Source: Arthrobacter sp. D5-1 (GTDB lineage Bacteria; Actinomycetota; Actinomycetes; Actinomycetales; Micrococcaceae). From it: DNA of 64,000 nucleotides. Location: NCBI RefSeq assembly GCF_017357425.1, contig NZ_CP014572.1:124001-188000 (forward strand), given 5' to 3'. The notes beneath the pieces were generated by a model. That model did no database searches, was not told the DNA's origin, and saw only the letters and a list, made by a program, of their open reading frames with translations. Below, piece by piece: positions 36,662-45,177 of this stretch (positions within the stretch are counted from its first letter, which is position 1; each line of letters opens with the position of its first letter). The translations under genes and the position numbers were made by a program.

Positions 36662-36680
36662 GCCGCAGTTCACTTGCGTG

Positions 36681-36696
36681 ATACCCCCCGGGGTAT
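36681..36696 (+). promoter_or_regulatory. CsoR/CstR box upstream of the persulfide dioxygenase
   Basis: ATACCCC-CC-GGGGTAT perfect inverted repeat, 57 bases before the start codon; gives independent control of the dioxygenase gene. Confidence 0.82.
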
Positions 36697-36752
36697 CTAT
36701 ACTGGACTCAGAACAAACCTCCAGACCCCTTTCAACCAAAGGAGAGCACCAG

Positions 36753-38165
36753 ATGCTTATCGAGCGCATTTACGATGAAGACCTCGCCCAGGCCAGCTAC
36801 CTGATTGGCTGCCAGGCCAACGGCACCGCCGTTGTTGTGGACGGCCGCCGCGACATCGCGGTCTACCAGGAGCTGGCGGAGAAGAACGGCATGAAGATCA
36901 TCGCCGTCACCGAAACCCACATCCACGCCGACTACCTCTCCGGCACCCGCGAACTCGCCGCCGCCACCGGCGCGAAGATCTACGTCTCCGGCGAGGGCGG
37001 GCCGGACTGGCAGTACGAATTCGACGGCGAACGCCTCTACGACGGCGACACAATCACCATCGGCAACATCAGCATCAAGGCCCTCCACACCCCGGGCCAC
37101 ACCCCCGAGCACCTGTCCTTCCTGGTCACCGACGGCGCGTTCAGCGACCAGCCCGGTTACCTGCTCTCGGGTGACTTCGTCTTCTCCGGAGACCTTGGCC
37201 GGCCGGACCTGCTGGACGAGGCAGCCGGCGGCATCGACACCCGCTTCGAGGGCGCCAAGCAGCTCTTCGCCAGCCTGCGGGATAAGTTCCTCACCCTGCC
37301 GGACTACGTCCAGGTCCACCCCGCCCACGGCGCAGGCAGTGCCTGCGGCAAGGCACTCGGCGCCATCCCCTCCTCCACAGTCGGCTACGAACGCCTCTAC
37401 GCCTGGTGGGGCCCCTACCTCGCCGCCAACGACGAGCAGGGCTTCATTACCGAACTCCTCGACGGCCAGCCCGACGCCCACGCCTACTTCGGCCGGATGA
37501 AGCGCGAAAATCGGGAAGGCCCCGCCGTCATTGGAGAACGCGCTCCGCTCAAGGAACTGGACACCGCCGACGTCGCAAAGGACCTGGCGGCGAACAAAGT
37601 CACGTTCATCGACACCCGCCCCAACAGCGAGGTCCATGAAGGCACGGTAGCCCGTTCCCTGAACGTACCGGCCGGGAAGTCTGTGGCCAGCTACGGCGCC
37701 TGGGTAGTGAACCCCGAGACCGACAAGAACCCGCTGGTGCTGCTCGCAGCAGATCAGGAACAGGCCATGGACATGTGGGACCACCTGGTACGGGTCGGCA
37801 TCGACAACGTCGCCGGTTACGTCACCAGCATCGAAGGGCTCCCCATGACCACCCCGAAGCTGATCCAGCCGGAAGAGCTGCAGGGCTTTGACGCCGCCAT
37901 GGTCGTGGACGTCCGCAACCGCAGCGAACACATCGCCGGGAACATCCCCGGCTCCTACCAGCTCAGCGGCGGACGTGTCATGTGGCACCTGGACAAGCTT
38001 CCCGCCGAGGGCACCATCGTGACCTACTGCCAGTCCGGCGTCCGGAACTCGGTCGCGGCAAGCGCCCTGCGCCGGGCCGGGTACGACGTCGTCGAACTCG
38101 ACGGCAGCTACGCAGCCTGGGACGCCTTCCAGCAGACCCGACAGAACGCCGTCTCAGCAAAGTAA
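36753..38165 (+). CDS. cstB: CstB-like persulfide dioxygenase-rhodanese fusion
   Basis: A 470-residue fusion. The N-terminal metallo-beta-lactamase domain of the ETHE1 type has THIHADYLSG (55-64), HTPGHTPEHLSF and LLSGDFVFSGDLGRPDL for a non-heme Fe(II) site that oxidises persulfides to sulfite. A middle rhodanese-homology domain lacks the catalytic cysteine (FIDTRPNSEV, then LLAADQEQAM). A C-terminal rhodanese has CQSGVRNS with Cys426, joining sulfite and sulfane sulfur to thiosulfate. This order matches Staphylococcus CstB. GGAGAG lies before ATG 36753. Confidence 0.93.
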   Translation: MLIERIYDEDLAQASYLIGCQANGTAVVVDGRRDIAVYQELAEKNGMKIIAVTETHIHADYLSGTRELAAATGAKIYVSGEGGPDWQYEFDGERLYDGDTITIGNISIKALHTPGHTPEHLSFLVTDGAFSDQPGYLLSGDFVFSGDLGRPDLLDEAAGGIDTRFEGAKQLFASLRDKFLTLPDYVQVHPAHGAGSACGKALGAIPSSTVGYERLYAWWGPYLAANDEQGFITELLDGQPDAHAYFGRMKRENREGPAVIGERAPLKELDTADVAKDLAANKVTFIDTRPNSEVHEGTVARSLNVPAGKSVASYGAWVVNPETDKNPLVLLAADQEQAMDMWDHLVRVGIDNVAGYVTSIEGLPMTTPKLIQPEELQGFDAAMVVDVRNRSEHIAGNIPGSYQLSGGRVMWHLDKLPAEGTIVTYCQSGVRNSVAASALRRAGYDVVELDGSYAAWDAFQQTRQNAVSAK

Positions 38166-38175
38166 CCCCTAAGAC

Positions 38176-38206
38176 CGCCCGGGCAGGACCCCCTCCTGCC
38201 CGGGCG
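38176..38206 (+). terminator. Strong hairpin after the persulfide dioxygenase
   Basis: A 13-bp GC-rich stem (38176-38188 with 38194-38206) and CCCCC loop, followed by CCTTTAT. Confidence 0.78.
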
Positions 38207-38241
38207 CCTTTATGTCTCCGGCACGAATGGAGTACCCCAGC

Positions 38242-39552
38242 ATGGCCAGAACAAAGGCGGGAAGCACCCTGGACTCCGGCGCTGTCGCTCTGGGCCTGCG
38301 ACAGAACCTGGCACAGTTCATGCTGCTGGTGGCAGTCAACGCCCTGGTGGGCGGCACGCTGGGCCAGGAGCGCACCGTGCTGCCGCTGCTTGCGGACCAA
38401 GTCTTTGGCGTGGGCCAGTACACGGCCGCCCTGACGTACATTGCGGCGTTCGGGCTGGCCAAAGCCGCCACCAACTACTTCGCCGGAACCTTCTCGGACC
38501 GCTACGGCCGCAAACCCGTCCTGGTCGCTGGTTGGCTCATCGCCCTCCCCGTGCCGCTGCTGCTGATCTTCGCCCCTTCCTGGGGGTGGATCGTCGCGGC
38601 CAACGTCGTCCTGGGCGTCAGCCAGGGCCTGACCTGGTCCACCACAGTCATGATGAAAATGGATCTCGTCGGTCCCGAACGCCGCGGCCTGGCCATGGGA
38701 CTGAACGAAGCCGCCGGCTACCTCGGCGTTGCAGGCACTGCGCTGGCCACCGGCTACATCGCCTCTACCTACGGTCTGCGTCCCGGGCCCTTCCTCCTCG
38801 GTGCCGCATTCATCGCCGTCGGCCTCGGACTGTCCGTCCTGACCGTCCGGGAAACTCACCACCATGCCAAAGCTGAAGCTGCTACCCATGTCCCGGTCCA
38901 CGCCGGCAGCCATGCGGGGCTAAGCAACCGGGACGTCTTCACCCTGACCAGCTTCCGCGACAAATCCCTGTCCTCCGTCAGCCAGGCCGGCCTGGTCAAT
39001 AACCTCAACGACGGCCTGGCCTGGGGCCTGTTCCCCGTCCTGTTCGCCGCAGCAGGGCTCAGCGTCGAACGCATCGGAATCCTCGCCGCCGTCTACCCTG
39101 CGGTCTGGGGCGCCGGGCAACTGATCACCGGCCCCCTTTCAGACCGGATCGGCCGCAAACCACTCATCGCCGGAGGCATGCTCGTTCAAGCCCTGGCCCT
39201 GACCCTGATCGCCGCGGGAGAAGACTTCGGAACCTGGCTCGCCGCCGTCATCCTGCTCGGCGCCGGAACGGCCATGGTCTACCCCACACTGCTCGCCGCC
39301 ATCGGTGACGTAGCCCACCCTGCCTGGCGGGCCCGCTCGGTCGGGATCTACCGGCTCTGGCGCGACGGGGGCTTCGCAGCCGGCGCCCTGCTCTCCGGCC
39401 TCATCGCCGATGTCTACGGCATCCCGGCCGCCGTCACAGCAGTCGCTGCCCTCACCGCCGCCTCAGGGGTCCTGGTCGCCCTCAGGATGCGCGGAACCGA
39501 CCACAACATTTCCGCAGGTCAGGCCGACGAAGGCGTGGACGCCGAAAGATAG
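38242..39552 (+). CDS. MFS transporter
   Basis: A 436-residue major facilitator with twelve predicted helices. MFS signatures are FSDRYGRKPVLVAGW and, in the second half, GPLSDRIGRKPLIAGG. ATG 38242 (MARTKAGST) is preferred for its GGAG; an upstream in-frame start would add ten residues. A His-rich loop (ETHHHAKAEAATH) sits between the halves. It follows the persulfide dioxygenase after a terminator, so it may be independently expressed; a sulfur-compound or metal efflux role is only inferred. Confidence 0.85.
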   Translation: MARTKAGSTLDSGAVALGLRQNLAQFMLLVAVNALVGGTLGQERTVLPLLADQVFGVGQYTAALTYIAAFGLAKAATNYFAGTFSDRYGRKPVLVAGWLIALPVPLLLIFAPSWGWIVAANVVLGVSQGLTWSTTVMMKMDLVGPERRGLAMGLNEAAGYLGVAGTALATGYIASTYGLRPGPFLLGAAFIAVGLGLSVLTVRETHHHAKAEAATHVPVHAGSHAGLSNRDVFTLTSFRDKSLSSVSQAGLVNNLNDGLAWGLFPVLFAAAGLSVERIGILAAVYPAVWGAGQLITGPLSDRIGRKPLIAGGMLVQALALTLIAAGEDFGTWLAAVILLGAGTAMVYPTLLAAIGDVAHPAWRARSVGIYRLWRDGGFAAGALLSGLIADVYGIPAAVTAVAALTAASGVLVALRMRGTDHNISAGQADEGVDAER

Positions 39553-39623
39553 TAAGCATACTGTGTAAATAAAGAATGCGAACCCGAAGCCTATGGAACC
39601 CCGGTGAGGAGAACGGAGCAGCC

Positions 39624-40190
39624 ATGACCAACCCAGCGGAAACTAACGGCAGGAGCCAGGGCACTGCGCCCAAGGCGATCACCCTGCCCGGGATCATTCT
39701 CGGGGTCGGGCTTGGCGGGTTCGTTGACGGGATCCTGCTGCACCAGATCCTGCAATGGCACCACATGCTCTCCAGCTCCGAAACCGCGAACGTCGACATA
39801 GGCGCATACCCGGTCACCACCGTCCACGGGCTCCAGATGAACACCCTTTGGGACGGGTTCTTCCACACCATCACCTGGCTCGCAGTACTCATCGGGCTCG
39901 GCATCCTGTACTCCCGGATTACAGAATCACGGGGGCGGATCTGGGCCTCGAAAGTCCTGTGGGGCTGGGTACTGGTCGGATGGGGGATCTTCAACATCGC
40001 CGAAGGCATCTTGGACCATCACCTGCTCGGCATCCACCACGTCGTCACAGGTGAGTTCCAGACCCTGGCGGACATCCTGTTCCTGATCTTCGGGGCCCTC
40101 CTGATCGCCGGCGGATGGGCGCTGCAGCGCACCGGCCAGGTCCTGGACCTGACCGCGGATGACCGGCGGTCGGCTGCCGACAGCCGATGA
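39624..40190 (+). CDS. DUF2243 membrane protein
   Basis: A 188-residue protein with four membrane segments and the DUF2243 pattern GFVDGILLHQILQWHHML, then GLQMNTLWDGFFHT and EGILDHHLLGIHHV. The many His residues at membrane faces suggest metal or heme binding. Start ATG 39624 follows GAACGGAG. Overlaps the ctaG start by four bases, the usual DUF2243-CtaG pairing in actinobacteria. Confidence 0.88.
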   Translation: MTNPAETNGRSQGTAPKAITLPGIILGVGLGGFVDGILLHQILQWHHMLSSSETANVDIGAYPVTTVHGLQMNTLWDGFFHTITWLAVLIGLGILYSRITESRGRIWASKVLWGWVLVGWGIFNIAEGILDHHLLGIHHVVTGEFQTLADILFLIFGALLIAGGWALQRTGQVLDLTADDRRSAADSR

Positions 40191-41008
40191 CGGCCGTCCA
40201 CGACGCCCACGCCCATCAGGGCACGGGGGCACTCGAGGCAGGGGTTCCGCTGGTCCTGCTCGCCGTCCTCGTCCTGGGATACGTGGTCCTCGCCTACGCC
40301 CGGAGCACCGAGCCGCGCGGCTGGAACCCCTGGCGCACCACCGCATTCGTCACCGGCGCAGCGCTCCTCGCCCTGGGCCTGATGCCACAAACCGCCCCGT
40401 ACCCGGAAGGCAGCCTGCCCTCCCACATGTACCAGCACCTGCTGATCGGCATGTACGCCCCGATCGGACTCGTCCTGGGGGCGCCGGTCACCCTGCTGCT
40501 CCGCTCCCTGCCACGCCGGACCGGTAAAACCATCGGCCGGGCACTCAGGTCTCGTCCGCTGCACCTCCTCGCCCACCCGGTAACCGCACTCATCCTGAAC
40601 ATCGGAGGCCTCGCAACCCTGTACTTCACCCCGCTCTACACCGCAACAACGCAGGCGCCGGGCCTGCACTGGCTCATCCACGTGCACTTCCTGCTCGCCG
40701 GATACCTCTTCGCCTGGGTCATCGCCGGGCCCGACCCCGCACCCCGACGGCCCACAGTCCCGGCCAGACTCGTCATCCTCGGCGTGGCGATCGCCGCGCA
40801 CGCCATCATTTCCCAGCTGCTCTACGCCGGCCTGTACGTGCAGGTCACCACCACTGCCGCCGAACTGCGCCAGGCGGGAGAGCTGATGTACTACGCCGGA
40901 GACATCGCCGAACTGATCCTGGCCTTCGCCATGGTCACCGCCTGGCGTCCCAGCCCAACCGGCAAGCATCCACGAAACCGGCAAGAAACCGTACCGGGAA
41001 CGGCCTGA
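40187..41008 (+). CDS. ctaG: CtaG-type cytochrome c oxidase assembly protein (caa3_CtaG)
   Basis: A 273-residue membrane protein of the caa3 oxidase assembly type with about seven helices and signature histidines (LPSHMYQHLLIGMYAPIG, HWLIHVHFLLAGYLFAWV). Members help insert copper or assemble cytochrome oxidase. Its start ATGA overlaps the DUF2243 stop. On this plasmid it is far from any oxidase gene, so it is more likely to act in copper or respiratory stress tolerance; this is inference. Confidence 0.88.
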   Translation: MTAVHDAHAHQGTGALEAGVPLVLLAVLVLGYVVLAYARSTEPRGWNPWRTTAFVTGAALLALGLMPQTAPYPEGSLPSHMYQHLLIGMYAPIGLVLGAPVTLLLRSLPRRTGKTIGRALRSRPLHLLAHPVTALILNIGGLATLYFTPLYTATTQAPGLHWLIHVHFLLAGYLFAWVIAGPDPAPRRPTVPARLVILGVAIAAHAIISQLLYAGLYVQVTTTAAELRQAGELMYYAGDIAELILAFAMVTAWRPSPTGKHPRNRQETVPGTA

Positions 41009-41026
41009 CGCAGCCACCGGCTGCGT
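41008..41026 (+). terminator. Hairpin terminator after ctaG
   Basis: ACGCAGCC, ACC loop, GGCTGCGT, then TCTTA, overlapping the end of the coding sequence. Confidence 0.65.
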
Positions 41027-41119
41027 TCTTACCCCGGGCTGCCAGCGCTCATGCGCCCCATGTGCGGGCAGCGTCCTGCACCCTTGGAGCGCCGCTGGAC
41101 GCGAGTTTGTCCAGTTGGT

Positions 41120-41139
41120 GCACACCCCAATCTGACGTC
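41120..41139 (+). repeat. Copy 2 of a 20-bp dispersed direct repeat
   Basis: GCACACCCCAATCTGACGTC, 19/20 identical to 6371-6390. It ends inside a TCTGACGTCAGA palindrome (41131-41142), about 100 bases before the serine recombinase gene. Confidence 0.6.
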
Positions 41140-41242
41140 AGACGGCTGGCTTATACTCGTCAGAATAGGCTACGGTTCCGCTTTTCTTGACACTCGGTGT
41201 GGAGGTTCTTAGATTCAAACCTGACACGGAGTAGGAGATGCC

Positions 41243-41809
41243 ATGGCTGGACAGCGAATCGGGTATGTACGAGTCAGCACCTTGGACCAGAATGAACAAC
41301 GCCAGCTCGATGGAGCGGTTCTCGACAGGATCTTCCTTGATAAGGCCTCGGGCAAGGACACCGCCCGCCCTGCGCTGACAGAAATGTTGCGCTTCGCCCG
41401 TGAGGGAGACACTGTTGTAGTGCACAGCATGGACCGGCTGGCACGGAATCTGGATGACCTGCGTTCCGTAGTCAAAGCGCTCACCGGAAAAGGCGTGCAG
41501 GTGGAGTTCGTCAGGGAGCACCTGCTCTTCAGTGGCGAGGACTCCCCTATGGCGAATCTCATGCTCTCGGTCATGGGGGCCTTCGCTGAATTTGAACGCT
41601 CCCTGATCAAGGAACGCCAGCGAGAAGGCATTGCCTTAGCCAAGCAGCGAGGTGCCTACCGCGGGCGCAAAAAGACGCTTACACCCGAGCGGGCCACCGA
41701 GCTGGCGCAGAGGGCAGCCGATGGAACACCTAAATCGGTCCTCGCGAAGGACTATGGAATCAGCCGGGAAACGGTGTATCAATACCTCCGCCAGGCCGAC
41801 CGTTCCTGA
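41243..41809 (+). CDS. Serine recombinase (resolvase/invertase family)
   Basis: A 188-residue small serine recombinase. The N-terminal catalytic domain has IGYVRVSTLDQNEQRQL with the nucleophilic Ser, VHSMDRLARNLDDL and FAEFERSLIKERQREG; a C-terminal HTH (SVLAKDYGISRETVYQYL) binds the site. The start at ATG 41243 follows GTAGGAG. No transposase partner is nearby, so it probably resolves plasmid multimers or cointegrates. The upstream 100-200 bases, with the TCTGACGTCAGA palindrome, are the likeliest res-like site. Confidence 0.92.
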   Translation: MAGQRIGYVRVSTLDQNEQRQLDGAVLDRIFLDKASGKDTARPALTEMLRFAREGDTVVVHSMDRLARNLDDLRSVVKALTGKGVQVEFVREHLLFSGEDSPMANLMLSVMGAFAEFERSLIKERQREGIALAKQRGAYRGRKKTLTPERATELAQRAADGTPKSVLAKDYGISRETVYQYLRQADRS

Positions 41810-41894
41810 TCTGCCATCCGTTTCTGACTGCTGACGTACGCAGACTACTACCCAACATATGGGTGCTTATCGGCGTTGCGGGCGTTCGGAAAGC

Positions 41895-42947
41895 TCAGTC
41901 TTCTGGTTCTATGCCGGGTTCGGCCCATTCGAGTGCTGCCACGACGTGGCCTTCATTGGGCAGGACACGCTTCTCGTCTGCCGGGAGTTTGTCGTAGGTG
42001 TAGGCAGCGACCGCCATCGGTGAGGTTGAGCGGCCGAGGCTGTAGCGTACGCTGCGTTCGTTCTTGGCGCCGCAGATGAGAATGCCGATTGTTTCGTTGT
42101 GGTGCTCGCGGCGGAGCATGTCATCGACGAGGGCGACGTAGAAGTTAAGTTTGCCGGCGAACTCTGGCTGAAACTTCCCTGTCTTGAGTTCGATGACGAC
42201 GTATCTGTTCTGGTCCATGTGGAAGAACAGCATGTCGACGTAGTAGTCGTCGCCGTCGACGTCGAAGTGGACTTGCCGCCCAACGAAAGCGAATCCTGGT
42301 CCGAGTTCGCGCAGGGTTTCGGTGATTCGACTGGTCAGAGCCAGTTCCAGTTCGCGTTCAGCGACCTCCCCCGACAAGCCCAAAAATTCGAAGTTGTAAG
42401 GGTCCTTCGCGATTTGTTGGGCAAGCTCGGTGTCTTGCGCAACAAGCTGTTGCGCGAAGTTGGACGGAGCTGCACCGGTCCTTTCAAGGGTTCGGTTCAT
42501 GATCATGTTCAGCAGGACATTCCTGGACCACCCGTATTGGACGGCTGCTGCAGCGTACGAATTACGTTTTTCCTGTGTGTCCACCTTGTCCAGCAGGACA
42601 GTGACGTGGCCCCACGGCAATTGCGCAACAGCTTGTTGCGCAATTGGTCCGCCTTGCCAGGCTCCGGCGAACGTGGTCATGTACTGGATGTTGCGCGGCG
42701 AAAGGCCTTTCATCTCCGGGAACTCTCTGCGCAAGTCCTCGGACAGCTTCTTGATAACTCCGCTCCCCCAGCCCTGCTGTTCCTGCTGCCGCCGGACGCC
42801 CTGGCCGATCGTCCAATACAGCTCGATCAGCTGGGTGTTAATGGTTCGGAGCGCCGTCGTCCTGGCTGCCTTGACGGTCGCTTTTAGGTCCTCGAGCAGT
42901 TCCACGTAGCCAGCGGGCAGGTCCAGTTCGCGCGAGTCTGTCATCAT
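41895..42947 (-). CDS. DUF1016 / YhcG-type PDDEXK nuclease
   Basis: A 350-residue YhcG-like protein. An N-terminal DUF1016 winged-helix region (INTQLIELYWTIGQGV, FPEMKGLSPRNIQYM, WGHVTVLLDKV) is followed by a C-terminal PDDEXK nuclease fold with DDYYVDMLFFH and YVVIELKTGKF (Asp and Glu-Leu-Lys catalytic pattern). Such proteins occur with defence and mobile loci and are proposed Holliday-junction or DNA-repair-like nucleases. It stands alone beside the recombinase, with a 15-bp hairpin just upstream. An anti-phage role is possible but not shown. Confidence 0.88.
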   Translation of the reverse strand: MMTDSRELDLPAGYVELLEDLKATVKAARTTALRTINTQLIELYWTIGQGVRRQQEQQGWGSGVIKKLSEDLRREFPEMKGLSPRNIQYMTTFAGAWQGGPIAQQAVAQLPWGHVTVLLDKVDTQEKRNSYAAAAVQYGWSRNVLLNMIMNRTLERTGAAPSNFAQQLVAQDTELAQQIAKDPYNFEFLGLSGEVAERELELALTSRITETLRELGPGFAFVGRQVHFDVDGDDYYVDMLFFHMDQNRYVVIELKTGKFQPEFAGKLNFYVALVDDMLRREHHNETIGILICGAKNERSVRYSLGRSTSPMAVAAYTYDKLPADEKRVLPNEGHVVAALEWAEPGIEPED

Positions 42948-42983
42948 TCCACCCTAATGCGAGCCACCGACAGGCACGGTGGA

Positions 42984-43016
42984 CTCAATTGTCCAGACGC
43001 TGTCTGGACAATTGAG
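42984..43016. terminator. 15-bp perfect hairpin
   Basis: Stem CTCAATTGTCCAGAC (42984-42998) with its exact complement at 43002-43016 and a three-base loop. Lies between the protease stop and the DUF1016 start on the minus strand; no U tract, so terminator is only the default reading. Confidence 0.5.
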
Positions 43017-43027
43017 CCTACGGGTTT

Positions 43028-44269
43028 CTAGCAGGCGGTTGGGTCGCCGAAAGGCAGGGAGGTGCCGGCGATGAGCCAATGTGTTCCGTCCCAGTGCATT
43101 GAGTACCGGATCTTCCAGTTCGAACATGTTTGGCCGGTCCCGCGGTAGGCATCGGCCGCGTTCTGGATGGTCTGAAGATTCACATCGGCGTTCAGATCGT
43201 CGGCTGACGGCGTGCCGGTGACATCAATGACCTCAGCTTTCGTCCAGTAGGAGGAACCGAGGTCCTTGCTCCATGTCGAGGCGTCCCCGAAAGTGGCCTG
43301 CAGCTCGGGCGTGAGGAGTTTGAAGGCTGCTGTGTAGGCGGCTCGATTGATGCCTTGACCGTGAAGGAGCAGGCTTTGGCCTACGCTGCGGGCTTGGTCA
43401 TGGTCTGCCGAGACGGTAAAGGGAAAGAATCCGGAACCTGGCGCCGGAGCGTTTCCGCAATCCTTGAACGCCACAGGGGTGGACCTGGATTTCCACTCGT
43501 TGACGGCCGCGGCAACACGGGGTGCGGTTACCGCGTAGGCGATGCCTTCGGCCCTGGTGTACTCATCAAATTCGATGGTTACAACAATGCCGGCTACCTG
43601 GCCGTCTTGGGTGATGAGTGGTCCTCCGCTGTTGCCATGGTTGATAGCAGTGTCTGTTTGGATCAGGTTTCGGAGAACCCGGTCCCCTATGTCCTGTTCG
43701 GTGTCGAGGGCGCTGACTGTTCCTTTGGTGAAGGTGAACGGGCGGCTCAACGGGAACCCCAGGGCTGCTACATCGGTCCCGACCGGGGGCTCGCTGCTTC
43801 TGAGCTGAAACTGATGGCCTTGGATCGGCCGGTCGGTTCTGACAAGAGCGATATCCGCTACATCATTCGTGCCAACAACGGTGGCATTCACCGATGTTCT
43901 CCCGAAGGCTACGCTGATCGAGGTAGCATCCTGGACAACGTGCGCTGCAGTAACCACCAAGTCAGGTTCGATAAGAAAACCAGTTCCTGTACGCCAGGAT
44001 TCACACGTCGTGACAGAGAGCTGGCCCACGCCGGGCTGGACATCAGCAACGACATCAGGCCATGCACTCGGTGACGGGGCGGCGCTTGTGCTTGTCGCTG
44101 CTGCGGTGGTCGGTGCGCTTTCGGTGGGCGGAGTGGGTTGAACGGTGCTTGTCGGCGGCGATGTCTGCGGGGACGTGCCGGATCCGTTAGTGCAGCCTGT
44201 AGCCCAAAGACATAGGCTCAAGGACGTGACAACCGTGCAACGGATGAAGGGGTTTGGTTTGTTGCTCAT
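43028..44269 (-). CDS. Secreted trypsin-like serine protease lipoprotein
   Basis: A 413-residue S1C/HtrA-like protease. A signal peptide with lipobox (LWATGC), a Thr/Ser/Pro-rich stalk, then a trypsin fold with His (VVTAAHVVQ), Asp (VADIALVRT) and Ser (INHGNSGGP). No PDZ domain; the C-terminal 140 residues have no recognised domain but carry two or three Cys. Start ATG 44269 has GGGAGGT upstream. It lies at the distal end of the conjugation operon and may process envelope or transfer proteins. Confidence 0.87.
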   Translation of the reverse strand: MSNKPNPFIRCTVVTSLSLCLWATGCTNGSGTSPQTSPPTSTVQPTPPTESAPTTAAATSTSAAPSPSAWPDVVADVQPGVGQLSVTTCESWRTGTGFLIEPDLVVTAAHVVQDATSISVAFGRTSVNATVVGTNDVADIALVRTDRPIQGHQFQLRSSEPPVGTDVAALGFPLSRPFTFTKGTVSALDTEQDIGDRVLRNLIQTDTAINHGNSGGPLITQDGQVAGIVVTIEFDEYTRAEGIAYAVTAPRVAAAVNEWKSRSTPVAFKDCGNAPAPGSGFFPFTVSADHDQARSVGQSLLLHGQGINRAAYTAAFKLLTPELQATFGDASTWSKDLGSSYWTKAEVIDVTGTPSADDLNADVNLQTIQNAADAYRGTGQTCSNWKIRYSMHWDGTHWLIAGTSLPFGDPTAC

Positions 44270-44727
44270 CAACTACCTCCCAAGGCTGAGAAGAACAGCT
44301 GCCCGAGCGACCCCTCTGTTGTGTCCGCTCCTGCAACTGCCCACAATAAATATGAGTCGGGTAAGCCGCCGTCAGATGCGCTTGATCATGGAGGGAAACG
44401 GGAGACCTTTCCCATGATTCAAACCAACGGCCGTTTACTCGACTCGTGTCCCAGCAAGCACATCGTAACCCCGAGGGATCCTGTCTATCTGGAAAAGCTT
44501 TCCTGGCGGGCGAGTCGACAGCAGGGCCGCAACAGGATCTTTCCCTGGTAGCCGGTGACCGGCAGCAGCGTCCCATGCCCCCCTGCGACTTCAATTTTTG
44601 CCGTCATAGTCCAAAGTTCCTTGGACGATTGCTTCGGCCAATGTGCCGCAGCTTGTGGCACTATGGGCTTCGCATCACTTCCTTGTCCTGACGGGATGCT
44701 CATCTTCCAGCGATGGAGCTTTGAGGG
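44270..44727. other. Gap between the protease and the conjugation operon end
   Basis: No well-supported gene. A 40-codon minus-strand frame at 44485-44607 (MTAKIEVAGGHGTLLPVTG) has AAGGAAC about ten bases upstream and could be a small plasmid protein, but there is no homology support. Confidence 0.35.
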
Positions 44728-45162
44728 TTATGGCTGGGTCGTTCTGACGTCGGGAAACCAGCCGTGGGGTGCTTTGCGGGGTTCGAGGTGTTCGGGGTCT
44801 CGGTGTTCTTTCATGTCGCAGTTGTAGAAGGGTCCCTGCGGGTCCAGAAGGACGCGCATGTGGTGATCTGCATGATCCCTCCACCAGACACTCATACCGG
44901 TCGCTGGATCCAGGCGCAGGTGCTCCCATGAACGCCACAGAGCCGCTACACGGGAGACGGCTTCCGGGTGGAAATACCAGTCGATGCACCACTTGGCGGA
45001 CTTTCCCGTGACGCTGCGGACATAGGTGGGTAGCAGCTGCTCATGGAGGAATTCTTCGGCTGAGCCGTAGACGAGCTCCGGTTCTTTCTCCGCGCTCTGG
45101 TCAGCTGCAGCTGCAGCCGGGGCCGGTGTGTCCGTGTCGTAGAGGTCAAAATCAGTTGCCAC
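44728..45162 (-). CDS. DUF4913 family protein
   Basis: A 144-residue acidic protein with a disordered start and a DUF4913 core (YGSAEEFLHEQLLPTYVR, KWCIDWYFHPEAVSRVAALW, SVWWRDHADHHMRVLLDP). DUF4913 genes accompany actinobacterial conjugation operons next to the coupling protein; function unknown. It starts 15 bases after the coupling-protein stop and is likely the last gene of the transfer operon proper. Confidence 0.88.
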   Translation of the reverse strand: MATDFDLYDTDTPAPAAAAADQSAEKEPELVYGSAEEFLHEQLLPTYVRSVTGKSAKWCIDWYFHPEAVSRVAALWRSWEHLRLDPATGMSVWWRDHADHHMRVLLDPQGPFYNCDMKEHRDPEHLEPRKAPHGWFPDVRTTQP

Positions 45163-45177
45163 GTGGGGTGCCCTTTC

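Noticed and set aside
36732..37988. 418-codon minus-strand frame opposite the persulfide dioxygenase
   Set aside because: Val/Gly/Ala-rich shadow; the plus strand has clear MBL and rhodanese motifs.
41120..41242. Tn3-family terminal inverted repeat next to the resolvase
   Set aside because: No tnpA, no matching inverted copy and no canonical GGGG start with a target duplication; kept only as a dispersed direct repeat.
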